Assembly (NCBI GenBank): GCA_000231825.2
Contig: AFXF02001505.1
Coordinates: 124,001-188,000 of the forward strand
DNA from: Tetrahymena elliotti 4EA
Lineage: Eukaryota > Ciliophora > Oligohymenophorea > Hymenostomatida > Tetrahymenidae
Direction of reading: 5' to 3'
Length of the DNA stretch: 64,000 bases
The notes below the pieces were generated by a model that was given only the letters and a program-made list of their open reading frames with translations, had not been told where the DNA came from and made no database searches. Position 1 is the stretch's first letter. Every line of letters starts with the position of its first letter. Below are positions 1 through 13,800 of this stretch, piece after piece. The translations under genes were made by a program, and so were the position numbers.

Positions 1-3000
1 AGCAACTTAAGTGCACAATGTCCTACCTGTATTATTAAATTAGAATATTTCAATATATTGATGATTATTAAACAATTATTTACAAGGAATAACAAATGGC
101 CAAGTCTTCTTTCGAAAAGTAATTAATTATTTTCTTCATTTTCTTCTGTTTCAAAATTTTACTTAGGGCTTTAAAAGGGAGTTACTTTAAGTGGACTAAC
201 AGCTTCAGCCATACCTTTAAATAAAGAAAACATTATTTTTTGAAAAGAATGAAATATCAATACTTCTTGGGGGAGTTTGTGGGATTTCGATGTTTTTGTT
301 CAAGTCGCTGCTTGTATCTTAACCTTCTAAAAGAGTTTTTGTGCATCTAAGAATAAGATATTTTATAAGACTTTCTGGATTTTATTCAATTGAAAAGATT
401 GTGTTTAATATTTATTCACAAGCACAATACCATTCATTATCAATAGTTCCTTAGAATTTGATAAGAATGAAAATCATAAGCTTAATAAAGCTATTTAAAT
501 AATTGCAATCTTCCTTATTTTCAAGCAAAATACCTTTTTAAAGATTTTTATTTAATACTTAAAATATTAAAATTTTCAATGTAAATTTACCAATTTCTTT
601 GACAACAATCCAATCAGGTTAATTTAACCTTAAGAATTTTTTCAAAACTTCAATAAGAGAAATCATTCTATTTTAAGTAAATATGTTTCTATTATATTAT
701 GAGCTTATTCTTAGAATGGTTAAAGCAGCTCTCATAGAATATTTTGAATTTGCATCATTCTAAATCACTGAAGTAGTGAATATATCCCAAATTTTGTCAA
801 ATGTTTTGTTACTAATGTAAAACATATCTTATTTCTTTTCTCTTTCTTTTTCTTCAATAGTCTGATTCCATTTTTAAATGGCAATCAAGAGCTCTTCTAA
901 TGAAGTTAAATCAGTTAAATTAGCTTTTTTAAACAAATAGACTAAATTCTTGGCAACACCTTCTGGCTTAAATGCTTTTTCGTCTAAGTATAAAATCTAT
1001 TAATTAAAAAAATTTTTTATTTAATTTTTTTCAAAATAATTCATACCCAATAAGCTTTAATTAGTTCTTCTTTAACAAGTTTTTCTTTTGACCATATTAA
1101 GACTAGCATTTTTCTAATTCCTAAATTGGCACATTGAATATTAGTTTAGTATAAATAGATAATTAATTTTATTGTTTCCGTAACATCTGAGTTATTTTTT
1201 GATCCAAGTAATTGTAAAAGATTTGGCATAATTAATTCAATTTAGTTAATCATTTTAGTATATTCATCTAAATTATGTTTTAACTTCATGCATAATTCTA
1301 TTTTTCTTTTTACCTAATTTAAATCGTGCTAAAATTCATGAAATTAATCAGCATTTTCTCTTTTAAAATAAATAAAATAATTAATTAAAAATGTCTCTCT
1401 AAATATTTGAAATTTTACCTGTCTTATAATTTTTCTTCAATTTATTTTTATTCAGAAACAAGCTCTTATTTTTCTGTTTCATTGAAGCTTTGTTCTCTTT
1501 CAAGCTCTTCTAATGTATGAAACTTTGTTCTATTTTGGGAGGCAGCAAAAATTATGAAGTAAAATTCCATAATTTTTAGTAAAAGTATAATGGCTTTCTT
1601 ACGAACATTAGCAGAAGTATCTTTAATTCTATCACAAGCACATCCAAGTAATGGGAAAAGGTAATTTTGAGGGACAAGATTTTAAGTGCATAAATCTATG
1701 AAAACTTATATGACATGAGATCTTGAAAAGGCATGCTTATCATATATTCTTTAAATTAAGGCATCAAGTATCTTTTCCTTTGCTTTTTCATGATTTTCAC
1801 TCTCTTCTTCTTGTAAACTCTATTCATCTTATGGCAGATTTTAACGAACAGAGAGAACGTTTTTGATAATATTTCCCATAATTTCTACAACTGCATTTCT
1901 CAAATGGTAAGCTTCATTATCTAAAAGCTGAACAAAACATGATAAATTATTGTAAAATATTTTAGGAATCTTTTCAGACATTTTTAATAAGAATTCTTTA
2001 ACATTCTTGACAGCTTGAGATTCAGTATTTACATTGGTTTAATTTGCATAATTCACTAGACGAATAAGAGTATCTGTGCAAAGTTGAGAATAATTCTTTT
2101 CACTATTATCTCTTTAATCTTCACTAATATTCAAGAGAATCAAAAATTCATCTTGACCCCCATTATTGTTATTCTAGCTCTAAGTAGACAATAAAAAATC
2201 GCAAATATATTCTACAATATTTTCTTCTTCATAAATTAAGTTGATTAATTTAAATTGAATTGTGCTTAAGCTATCAGAGTTTATAAAAATAACTTTCTTC
2301 AGAATATTAAATATTGTTTCTTTAATGTTTTGCTATTTTAAGAGCTGCTTGCTTTCAAGCATCTTGAGTGATGTCTCATAATAATATTTGAAAAACTATG
2401 AATCTATTTCTCTCTATGGTTAAAATAAATAAATTAGTTTACAAATACTTAAAATTATCTTGTATTTGACATTGAGAATTGAAAAAAGATTTTACTCTCT
2501 ACCAAAGCGTTTTAAAATTAATTAAAAGAGATTCTTCAAATAACCTTAATAAAATAGCCTATTTTTCTGCTATTTTTTCAATATATTCATTTGAGACTTC
2601 TTTTTTTCCTCTTATCTCATTAGAAATCAAAGCCTTTTTTGGTTTTTTAACACAACTTGCATTAAGATAATAAAAAGCTAAGAAGGCAAGCATTTTGAAA
2701 GATATTCTATGTAAGTTTATTTAATCTTCACCGTCTACATCATCAAGCATTTTAATAATACGTTGAAAATGAGTATGAATTATATCTCCAACTTTTACCA
2801 ATATCTCTACATTCATCTTCTCTTTATTTTCTTCCATCATGCTATTAATTTTTTATTTAAAGTTAAGAAAAAATATCAAATTTCATTTTTACAATCTTAA
2901 ATAATAAGTAGAATAATTACGTAATAATCCAATAAAGATAGTCAAATCTGTCATTATCTTTTATGATATGAATATCTTCATAAATTGCTCTATCTAGCTC

Positions 3001-3228
3001 ATTAAGGGTTCTTTTAATCAACTTCTCTTCCTAACCTTTTACGAAATTTCCTCCCTCTACCTATCATTTATTTTAAAATTTTAGATCTTCTTATTTGAGT
3101 TATGTGCATTTATATTAATAAATTATATAATGAATCTTAGGTATAAAATATTTTACAATATATCTACTGTCAGATGACTACTCTCTAATCTCAGAGAAAC
3201 TAAATGGGAAAATAAAATACTCAGTCAT
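1..3228 (-). CDS. NCAPD2: Condensin complex subunit D2 (Cnd1-type), 3' end cut off
   Basis: HEAT-repeat, non-SMC subunit of the condensin complex, which compacts and segregates chromosomes in the nucleus. I identify it from its successive segments. The start resembles the family N-terminus (MTEYFIFPFSFSEI). An LDNEAYHLRNAVVEIMGNII block is followed by a YDKHAFSRSHVIQVF block and a DRIKDTSANVRKKAIILLL block. Later come NEWYCACEQILNTIFSIEQ and finally RLGHLLFLVGHCALKLL. These follow the order in animal and yeast Cnd1/NCAPD2. The start is the ATG at 3226-3228. Introns placed with confidence are 27-83, 215-263 and 2842-2920; others lie near 997-1047, 1360-1421 and 2400-2470. An in-frame TGA near 3060 implies one more intron that I could not place exactly. 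About 900 residues are visible, and the C-terminal third should lie left of the window. Confidence 0.87.
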
Positions 3229-3604
3229 TTAAGCTATTGTTATTAATATGTTAAAGCCCGCCTAATATTGTGATTTAAAATGCGACTTCTTAATCTCCTA
3301 TTTAATAAATTCTTATCAAGTATTTAATTAAATTAATATGCAATTTTTAATTATTATCACAGCTTAATTTTACTTAAATTTTGATAATTTATAATTTCAA
3401 AATTTTCTTTTGGAGCGAAATCCTTTCTTTTAAAATTTAAATTATAAAAATTCTTTATAAATTCTAAATATTTTCCCTCAATTTTTATATATTTATTATT
3501 TTCAGAAACACTAATTTTTGCTTAAAATACTTACAAAATATTTTAACAAAAAATATTTTAAAATTATGAAAATAAAGCTATTAACAACTCATATTTCATC
3601 GTAA
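3229..3604. other. A/T-rich spacer upstream of the condensin gene
   Basis: No coding frame of convincing composition on either strand. It should hold the promoter and 5' leader of the condensin gene. No element could be singled out. Confidence 0.6.
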
Positions 3605-3675
3605 GCACCGATGGTTTAGTGGTAGAATAGAGCGTTGCCATCGCTTTGACCCGGGTTCGATTCCCGGTCGGTGCA
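3605..3675 (+). tRNA. tRNA-Gly (anticodon GCC)
   Basis: A 71-nt cloverleaf. The 7-bp acceptor stem pairs GCACCGA with TCGGTGC and is followed by discriminator A at 3675. The D arm carries the A-box-like TGGTTTAGTGG. The anticodon stem GAGCG/CGCTT (one G-T wobble) closes the loop TTGCCAT, giving anticodon GCC. The T arm CCGGG-TTCGATT-CCCGG provides the B box. No intron. This is a standard nuclear tRNA for GGC/GGT codons, and its G+C content stands out sharply from the flanks. Confidence 0.97.
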
Positions 3676-3680
3676 TTTTT
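3676..3680 (+). terminator. RNA polymerase III terminator of tRNA-Gly
   Basis: A run of five T directly after the discriminator base of the tRNA, as expected for Pol III termination. Confidence 0.8.
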
Positions 3681-4868
3681 TATATTTTTAAATTTTTCAT
3701 CAAAAAGATACTCTTAATTGAAATAAATCATTGAAAAAATATTAATTTTATATTTAAAAAATTCATCTTTTAATCATTTTTATGAATGAAGTGATTTTGA
3801 TTTAAAAGTAATTAAATTTATAGAGATTTGATGAAACTCTAGTACAAAAAATATTTTTAATTTATCGAAAGCACTTCTAGAGTAGATTTAAGTGTTATCA
3901 TGGATAAAATAAATGGTTGCTTATCTAAAAATAATAAAATATTTTTGATGTAATAAAAAGAATATTATCCAAAAACACTTAAAAATTTGTAAGGTATCTA
4001 AATTTAATTTTACTTAACCTAAATAAATTGTATTGTGAAATATAATGTGAGTTCTAAGTTTAAAAATATTTTCAAATCTTTATTTTTTTAGTGGAAATAA
4101 ACAAAATTCTAAATATCAATTTCTTTACAATAAATGTCAAAAATTATTGATTCTTTTAAACGTAATTATTTTCTAGATAGAGATTTTCATTTTTTAATAT
4201 CTTCATCTGTTAAGTTATTAAGTCAATTTTGGATTTATCTTTGCTTTGCAAAATTAAAGAATTATTTGTAACTTTTTGTTTGTTTGTTTAATTTACTTTT
4301 TAAATATTCCATATAATTTGTTAATAAAAGAAAGAAATTTAGAAGAAAGTTTAATTAATTTGACTATTTATGGTATATTATGTTATTATGCGCTTAAGAT
4401 TACTTAACAATTTCAAAATTTTTTACTTTAAAATATGTTTGGCTCTACGAATAAGGATTTGTGATTAATTTTAAAATTGCAAATAAAAATTAACTTTACA
4501 AATAATAAACTCAGCTATCGCACGCAATATTATGTTTAAGAAAACTGTTCGGTTTTTAAAATCCTTCTATAATTAATAGTGGATAGATAACTTTGAAATA
4601 GAAGTAAAATACTCGCTTGTATTTTTTTAATGTATTCTGAATTTAAATTGTAACAACTAACATTAGAAGATGACAACAAAGAAGTTAATAAATGAAAAAA
4701 AAGACAAATTCTTTTTCGCTTTCAGTTTTATTTAAAAGAAGATCTATATGCTGATGTAACAAAAAATTAAATTAAGATAGATAGTAAATTTAAGCTTATT
4801 AATTATCTAATTAGATAAGAAAGAAGGAAATATATAGAAAAGTAAATAAAAGCAAAATCTTTTTAAAA
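3681..4868. other. A/T-rich intergenic region
   Basis: About 1.2 kb with no supported gene on either strand. It contains a short TTTG-type microsatellite near 4275-4288. The right end should carry the promoter of the giant LRR gene. No defined regulatory motif was recognised. Confidence 0.6.
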
Positions 4869-7800
4869 ATGGACCCATCAAAAGCTTATGGATAAAAAAT
4901 ACCACTTAATAATTAAAATATCCCTCCTGAGAGAATAAATTCATTTATAAAATTAGTAACTCAGTTTCAGTATATACCAGAATATATAAAGCCATATAAA
5001 AAACTCATAGAAGAAGAAAATCTTGATTTCATTAAGTTTGTAATTAATTGCTTATATGATGTCATTAAATTTAGTGAAGAGTATGAGCCTTTGATTTAAT
5101 ATAATGCAATGAGATTACTTAAATAATTTATGGAGCTATTTTCTGAATAATTTCAATATGACGTAGAAACAAAATTACTCGAAGTTTTATCTGATAAAGC
5201 TAAATCAACACTATAAACTGGCTCATAAAATGGAACCCTCTACTTTGTAAAGTAGTAATGTGTTTAAAATAAAGAGTTAAGATTCTTAGGATAGAATTAT
5301 ATTACTTTAATATTAGAATGCTTATAAATCTGGGGTATATGGTTCAAGAATTCTAAATATGAATAAACTTATTAAGACTTAAAAAATCTAGGAGTAAAGT
5401 TCCCTACCAGTTATATCTACTTTTCACCTAACTTAAGTAGTATGACCTTAGAATAAGTCTAAAAGTAGATATAAGCAGTTAAGTAAAAATATGATCCTTA
5501 GCCAAATTAAGCAGTCAAAGAGTAAGATAAAAAAGAGAAGACAAATGATAAAGTTGAAAAAGATGAAAAGACTGAAAAGGATGGTAAGTAGGATAAGGAT
5601 AAGTTAGAAAAAAAAGATAAAGAGAAAGAGAAGGATAAAGAGGAGGATAAAGAAAAAGACAAAGAAATTGAAAAGGCATTATTGAATGTGTCTATTCCTG
5701 ATGATAAAAAAACGACTATCCAAAAATTTATAGATAAATTAAATTAAAATGAGTAAAACAAGCAATATTCATATTCAATGATAAGGAGTAGACTTGGAAA
5801 TAGAGAATCAACCAATTATGATTATATGGACTTTGATTCTTATGCTCCCTATGAAGATTACTATGAAAAATTTATATTTATAAAATCAGTTTAAAAGCTA
5901 ATAGAGTAAGGTTTTGTACCATAACCCTAAGGATTTGTTTATGGATCTTACAGACATGTTATAAATAAATATTTAATGCAAATTTATGATTTGGATTATT
6001 ATGATTTATTTATAGAATACCTAATGAAAACATTAATCAACCTTGTTGAATATTAGTAAAACTATTACAAATCACTTAAAAATTAAACTAGAATAGTTAT
6101 TTAATGTAATAATCAAAATTAATTGTCAGTTAAAAACTATTATTTGGAATTAATAAATGTGTTATAGTTATTCAATAAATCTTATTCTGAAAATAAATTT
6201 TATTCTGAATTTGAGAATCTTATTTCTAAGCTTTAAAAAGAAAATTCACTTTTCTTTTACACTGTTACAGAGTAATAAATTGAAAGCAGCAAGACCAGAA
6301 AAGAAAATACCTTTTAATAAAAAGAATAATCTATCAAGGAGAAAGTAAAAACTCCTTAGAGTCTGCTGAGTTTGAAAGAATTACTTACTGAGAAAAATAT
6401 AAGAATCACATACACAAGAAAGATGTAAATTTTACAAAATAAAATTGTAGCATTTTAATATAATTCTAAGCAATCAATTTGTAAATTTTTGTTTTTTTTT
6501 ACAAAAAAAAATTAATTTTTTATGAATTATTTAAAAAAAATAGAAAGCTTTTCAGTACAGAATTTTTAGTTATCAAACAAAAAAAAACATATCGTTTACA
6601 TTAAAGTGTTAGATTTGAATGATGTATTTAAGAATTTATTAGATTAGGAAACACAAAATTACCCTCTTTAAGATAAAGAATTAAGATTTATTCTTAACAA
6701 AGTGCAAATTAATTATGACAAAAAATATGAAAGTGAAAATATCAATTTATCAAGAACAAGTTTTAAAAATTGTTCTACACACTTAATACAGAATTTCATT
6801 TCTTTGAATATAACAAAAAAAGAGAATCTACCTAAATCATTAGAAATCATTAACTGCGCAATTAATGATTTTGAGTTAAGAGATGTTATTAAATAATTGG
6901 AATCTCTACAAAATTCTGAACTTTCTTCTTCTTCTTCTTTGAAATTATACCCTAAGTATAAAATGAAAATAAGAGTTGAAGGTTGTCGAAACTTATCTTA
7001 TTAATTTTTGGAAATTTTTAATCATTCAGTAGAAAGATGGAATCAACTTTAAGAAATTTATTAAAATAATAAAAGAGAGTATATTAGATAAATTGAATAA
7101 ATGAATTTGAAACTCATTTTAAAAAATTCTGTTAATTTTAAAATTGAAGATATGTTAAAGCTTTCAACATTTGAATCATTTAGGTAAATTGAATTATTTG
7201 GTATATTCTTATTTCTTGAAAATTTTTTTATTTATTAAGAGGTGTGCAAGCAATGAAACTTAAGAAGTTAGAAGGAGAGAATATGGATTAAGCTATGAGC
7301 TATTTACTTTCACATCGTTTGATATATACAAAAGAAGAAATCTATACTGATGAAAACTAATATAAAGGTTTACTTAAAGGTGTAAGCTTTGACTCTTCTG
7401 TTTGTGGTAATTTTGAAGACCTCACTTTACATGAAGAATATTTTGCAAATCTACTTAAACTAAGCTTCAAATGCACCTCAATAACTAAATAATAAATAAC
7501 TTTTTCTAAAATGAAGAGTTATTCACTATGCAAGCTAAAAGTCTTGAAATTCAAAAATTGTATTCTGACTTCTGAATTTTTCAATAACCTATCAAGTTTA
7601 ACTTGCATTCGTACTTTGAATAAAATTAACTTTTAGAGCTGCTCATTTGACAATAATGATTTAAATAATTTTATTAGAACAAACAGCTTTTTGTAACTTA
7701 ACAGATTAGAATTAAGTAATACTAACATAGACGATGAGATATGCTATTCAATCTACAATTCTTTTAGCAACTCAAATCAACTAACTTATCTTGATGTTTC

Positions 7801-10800
7801 TTAGAATTAGTCAAAGGTAATTAACTTATTTTTCTATCAAAAATTTAGATTTATTTTTCTTAAATTAAAAGAAATTAACTCACAAGGGTTTGAAATATTT
7901 AACTTACATTTAGTGTTTAAATAACTTAAATATAACTAATTGTTAGAATGCTGTTGATGATACCTTTGCAATTTATCTCAAAGATTTAATTAGAAGTAAA
8001 TTTTTTTAAATGTATTAAAGTGTAATACTAATAAAGTTGTTTATTTTTAATAGGAAAAAATAAGTTCTACTAATAAATTTATTTTAAGAATGTTGACATC
8101 TATAAAGAAAATTTAAATAATTTTTTGCGTTAAAAATTTATCTCTTAATTAGACCACATAGAATAAACAGAAAAAGAAATTTTGGAAACAAATTAAGTGC
8201 TAGAGGAGATAAGGTAGTAAAAATAGTAATTTTAATAAAAAATTAGTTCAAAAGATTATGAAGATTACTTCAGCCCTAATGATAATAATATTTATTTACA
8301 CATGATTGAATTTAAAATTTCATAGCATAAAGAAGAACTCTAAGAATGTATAGCTCAAATGAAGAAAAAAGAAATTACCCATAAAGAGCAATATAAATTA
8401 GTATTTGATAGAATAAATGAACTTGAAGATATAAAACTCAACTATACTCCAAAATGCAGTGTAGAGAGTATAGATTTATCAGGAAATTCAAAGATTACAA
8501 CTATTTTCTTTGATTAATTTTAATCAACTAACTATTTAGAGAAATTATTTTATCTTAACTTAACTAAGACAAGTGTATGCGGAGAATTATTTACATACAT
8601 TCATTAATTTGATGATTGCAAAGACTTCAAAGCTAAAGATTTTTAGTAAAATGATGTCTTATTGAGGAAAGGAACTCTTGATGAAGATGAAGATTTAGAT
8701 AACATAGCTTAAGAAGATGGCACTTTAATTAATATTGAAGAAGCCAAAGAAGAGGATGAAAATTCTCCTAAAGCTGATTTGGCTGGCTAAAAAGAAATTA
8801 CAATAGATAAAGTGCAAAATACTCAAAAAAATGAAGATCAAAAATCTGTTCATTCACAAAAATAAAATCAAACATCTAAAGGAAATTTACCAGAAGAAAA
8901 CAAATAGATGTAGGAACAAAAGATTTCAACTCAAAATTAAATACAGAAACTGAATACTAACTAAATTAAGTCTGTTCAAAATGTTAGTTAATAAGAATTT
9001 AAATATGTAAATGAATGCTTAGAAGTATTAATCTTATCTTAATGCAAGAATATAAAGCCAAATAAATATATGGAACTATTTAATACTGTATTCCATAACC
9101 TATAGGAGTTAAATTTAAATAATTGTATTTTTAGTGATAAAGAAATTGGAGAATTCATCAAATAAAAATAGGATTGCTTCAAGCACCTTAAAATAATTAA
9201 CCTTCAATTTTCTAAAATTACAAATGAAGCAATTTGGAAACTATTATAAGAGGATAAACAACTTTTAGAAATCTATATTGATTAAACTAATTTCTCAATT
9301 AATCCATTCTTAAATAGATAAGCTGAAAATATTAGCTAAACTAACTAGAAGACAAAAGGTAAAAATAAGAAGGAAATAAAGGCTACTAAAGGTAGATAAG
9401 AAGGAGAGCGTATTTTACCATCAATCTTTTTATTATCAGCTACAGGATGCAAACTATGTGAAGACAGCCATCTCTTAGAAATTTTAGAATTAATTTCAAG
9501 CAGTATCTTTGATTTTAATTACTTTTTAGGATGCTATCGCCACTTAATTACTAAAAAACTTATTTACTACATTATTTAAGAATACTAATTGCTTAAAAAA
9601 TACTTTTATTTTAACATAGCTGGTGCTGCGCTTCCAGATATAGAAGAATCTGAAAAGTATTAAGAAGAAACCTAATAATTATTTAAAAGATTTTTTAACA
9701 GGGGTAAAAAGCCAATCAAAAAAGCTAATGAAGAAGTATTTAATCTAGAAACTTTAGTAATAGATAACTGTAGGATTAATTACAAGTTGTTCACTAAAAT
9801 TATCAAATATCATCCTACTATTAAATATATTTCATGCTAAAACACTCCCTATCTGCTCCCATTAAGTGTTGCCCATAAGAAAGTATTTTATATCAAAATT
9901 TTTATTTAAAAATAAATTTTTTAATTTAATTATATAGTAAACAAGCGTCGATATTCTTAATTTAGATTAACTAATGTATTTGATTAACTAAAAGAGCATT
10001 TCATTATAAGAAAGAAATATCTCAGAAATTTTCATCCAAATAAGAAAAATCAAAGAAATAGAGAAATTAATTGGTCAAAAACTCAAAAAAACTAAAAAAC
10101 TCATTCTAAATGGCAACCAAAATTTAAGTAGTTAAACTCTTGATAAAATAATATTTGAATTGTTTCCTTACTTAAACTCACTGCACCTGCAATACACAAA
10201 AGTTGAATCTACCACAATTACTTAGATTATAGAAAAGGGCTAAAACATTGAATATATAGGGCTCAAAGGATGCATTCACCTATCAAAAGATGTTCTAATT
10301 TCAATTTGCAAAAGCAAAAATCTATCAAAAAATTTTAGATTAGAGTGTGTATTAGAAATGAAACATTTAATTGACTACGAGGTGTTAATAGCATTTTCAT
10401 AATCAAGATACATGTCAAACATTCTCTATTTAGATTTATCGGACATTAAGCTTCCAAATATGGATGACTGTATTATGAGTATTTGTTTTGTAGCTCAAGA
10501 TGTTAGCATTAATTTGAGAATAATAAATGTAGAAAATACTTTAATTAGTGATAGAGGTTTTTAAATGATTTCAGTTTCATAAAAATTCAAAAATTTAGAA
10601 AGAATTTACTTTAAAGGATGTCCTTTAATCACTGAAAGAGGTATCTCATTCATTGTAGATTCCAATAATTTAACAAGATTTGATCTTAATCATTTCCTCA
10701 ATTAAAACTCCGGGCTTCTTAATGGAAGAATCATCGATACTCTCAAATATTCCAACAGAAAAGTATTTTTTAGGGTAAATAGTTAATCTCAAACTGTTTG

Positions 10801-13800
10801 AATTTAAACTCAATTATAATTAAAAATAAATAGGAAATTAACTTTTAAGAGTCATCCATTTCAGATAAAGAATTATAGAAGTTACTGAATGAATCATTAA
10901 ATAACACTTTTGCTACTAAAATGTTTGATTTTAGATTTACTCCTAACCTTTCCTAAGAAGGTATAAGATCAATTTACAATATCTATCAAAGGACTGCAAG
11001 AAAAAAAGAGAAAGATCAAAATGAAGAACTTAATCTACGTTCTTATCTGTCAATAATCTACTTAGATGATAGAGTAAGATTTTATGATTCGTCAATTTAT
11101 TTTTCTAAAATTTTTTAATTTTGTAGAGAAATGTGTCATTGTTTGCACAGATGCCTAATTATGTTGATATATTTAACAGGATGCTTGACTAAAGTAAATA
11201 TTTTAAATATTTGATTAGAAATAAGTATTTTTCTAGATAATAATAAAGATTAGCCATTAGCTATCTAAGCCCAGATATCAACACCTCAAGCAAATTAGGC
11301 AAAGGTATCCATTTAATAAAAAATTTAATCACCTAAGTTATTTTTTATCAAAAGCGTCAAAATGAGAAAGATAAAAATTAATAGGCAAAAAATAATAATA
11401 CTTAATAAAACAATTAGATAGCATAACCTTAAAATTAGTAATAGGCAGCCAAACCAAGTACTAAAAAAGAAAATTAAATTCCATAAACTTATGAAGAGAG
11501 TGAAATCAATCAATGGAAAGATTATATATTGAAAGATGATCCTTATGTTTCATTAAATTATGAAGAGGATTTGAAAAAAGATAATATCTTTGTAGATATA
11601 TTTTTGTATGTTGAGAATTTGAGCTCGTTTTAGTATGACTACTTTATAAGAAAGCATAAAAACCTTCTAAATGATAACATATTAACAGCTTTTGCTTTAG
11701 TTAAATACTTAGTATAAAAGAAAATCTTTTAGAAGAATTTCATAGATTAAAATAATACCAATAATAAGGGTCAAGATGAAGCTGAGTTAGCAGCTTTTAA
11801 TGAATCTATGAGTTATTTTTAATATAATTCGTATGCAAGATTTACCTATATAGATTTATCATATAATAACTAGATAACTGAATAATCTCTCTGCAGGTTC
11901 TTCTTAAATACTTAATTATTGAGAGAAGTTAAATTTATCAATTTATCAGGTACAAAAGCTACAGAAAAAGTAGTTGATGCAATATTTTAAAGCAAATATC
12001 TAAAAAAAATAGAATTTATATAATTAGATGACTGCCCATACATTAAAGATATAAATTATCTTCTGAATAGAATGCTAGATGTTGTTGAAAAGAAATCTGA
12101 TTGTTTTTACAATTTAAGAAAAACCTTCTTCTACTATCTCAGATAAATTCAAGATGAAACTTTGGCTAGATACCTCAAATATTTCTAAGAAAAGGTAGTT
12201 TTTCTTTCAATTTATTGTTATAAGATTTTAATTTTTTTAAAAAAGAAAATAAAAGTTGAATGCATCAATTTAGATAAATCTAAAATATTTGGTGTATTCT
12301 TAAAATACCAAGGATGTTTTTAGAAAATAAGAGTTTTAAATCTTTCAAACACTGAGTTTACATTTAATTACCTTAATGTTTTAGCTTCACAAAAGAATTG
12401 CATCAAAACAATCTGGGTAGATAAAACTAATTAAATGACGGACAGGTTTCTCAAAATTTAAATTGACCATGGAGAATTTACTCTCCTTACTGACATTGGA
12501 AAGCCATAAAGTGAAGCAAAAAAGCTAAGAGTTGATGAGTTTTTATACTCTAAGGGACCAGAGTTAAACGCGTCACTCAACAGTTTCTTGAAGACCTCAT
12601 TACTCTACTTTAAACAAAAGAACCTAAACCTTAATTATTTCCCTTAAATTGATCCTATTCTTTTAGCAGATATACTTAATAGCAACAATATTAAACACTT
12701 TAGATAAATTTGCTTAGATTTTAATCTAAACTGCTAGATTCCTGCTTTTAAGAAAATATTGAATTTAATCTATATTACCTGTAAAAATAGTGAGCTATTT
12801 TGTTTTAAAACAGATAAGATTTCTATATAATATTAATTGGATATTGAGTATTTTTGTTAATAACAAATCATAAAAATAGAAAATCTTAATGAATTAGATA
12901 CATAAAAAGATTTCTTAGACAAGTATTCTTATGTTTAATAAAAAGCTATTGTAGATCCTTCTATCACAACTAATTTCCCATTTATTTTAAAAGAATAAAC
13001 AGTTGAAATTGAAAAATACTACTAATCTCTATAAAACTAGTAGCTTGATTTAGATGGAAGAGAAAAAATTACTAAACCAATTCCTAAAATCTAAAATTTT
13101 TATTACTTTTTCTTATTTCAACCATTTTAGTTCACAGAGCTAGATTTAAGCTCCACATTAATTGAAAGGAAATCTTTAAGACTACTTTTTAAAATTTTAA
13201 GGAATGGAAATAATTTGATAGAACTTAATCTAACTAATTAAAAACTTATTTATGATTAAGATATCATCAAGGTGAAAATTGTATTTACATTTTGAATATC
13301 AATTTTAAATTTATTATTTAAAAATAAAGTATCTCATAAAAAAAAATACTCAAGGTTAACATTGCTTTAAATATTTAGAGGAGTTAATTGTTATTGATAC
13401 TAATGTAACTTAAAGAAGTTTATGCAACGTCTTATAAGAATGCCCTTTTAGTAGCTCTTTTAAAATAACAGATTTTATTGATAACTTCATCTAAAACTAT
13501 AAAAAAAATAAATTTAATTCATTAAACAATTCTTTGGTTGAATCCTTATCAGCAAGCCCTTACCTTCTAAATATAAAGAAATTAGATTTAAGAGATATTC
13601 CTATCACAGATAATATGGTAAAATATTTATTTTTAAAAATAAAAAAAAATAATAATAATATAAAATTTTTTATTAGCTTCAAAATCTATTCTACAGTAAA
13701 TATGCTGTCAACATTGAAAAAATTTATATTAATTATGAATTTGTTAGCAATTCAACTTTTATAGGATTAGCAAGTACTAAAAAACTACCTTTACTTAAAT

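Noticed and set aside
1..242. Open plus-strand frame from the window start to a TGA at 240-242
   Set aside because: It lies opposite condensin exons whose spliced minus-strand translation matches the family (RLGHLLFL-VGHCALKLL). With only TGA as stop, long antisense open frames are common here.
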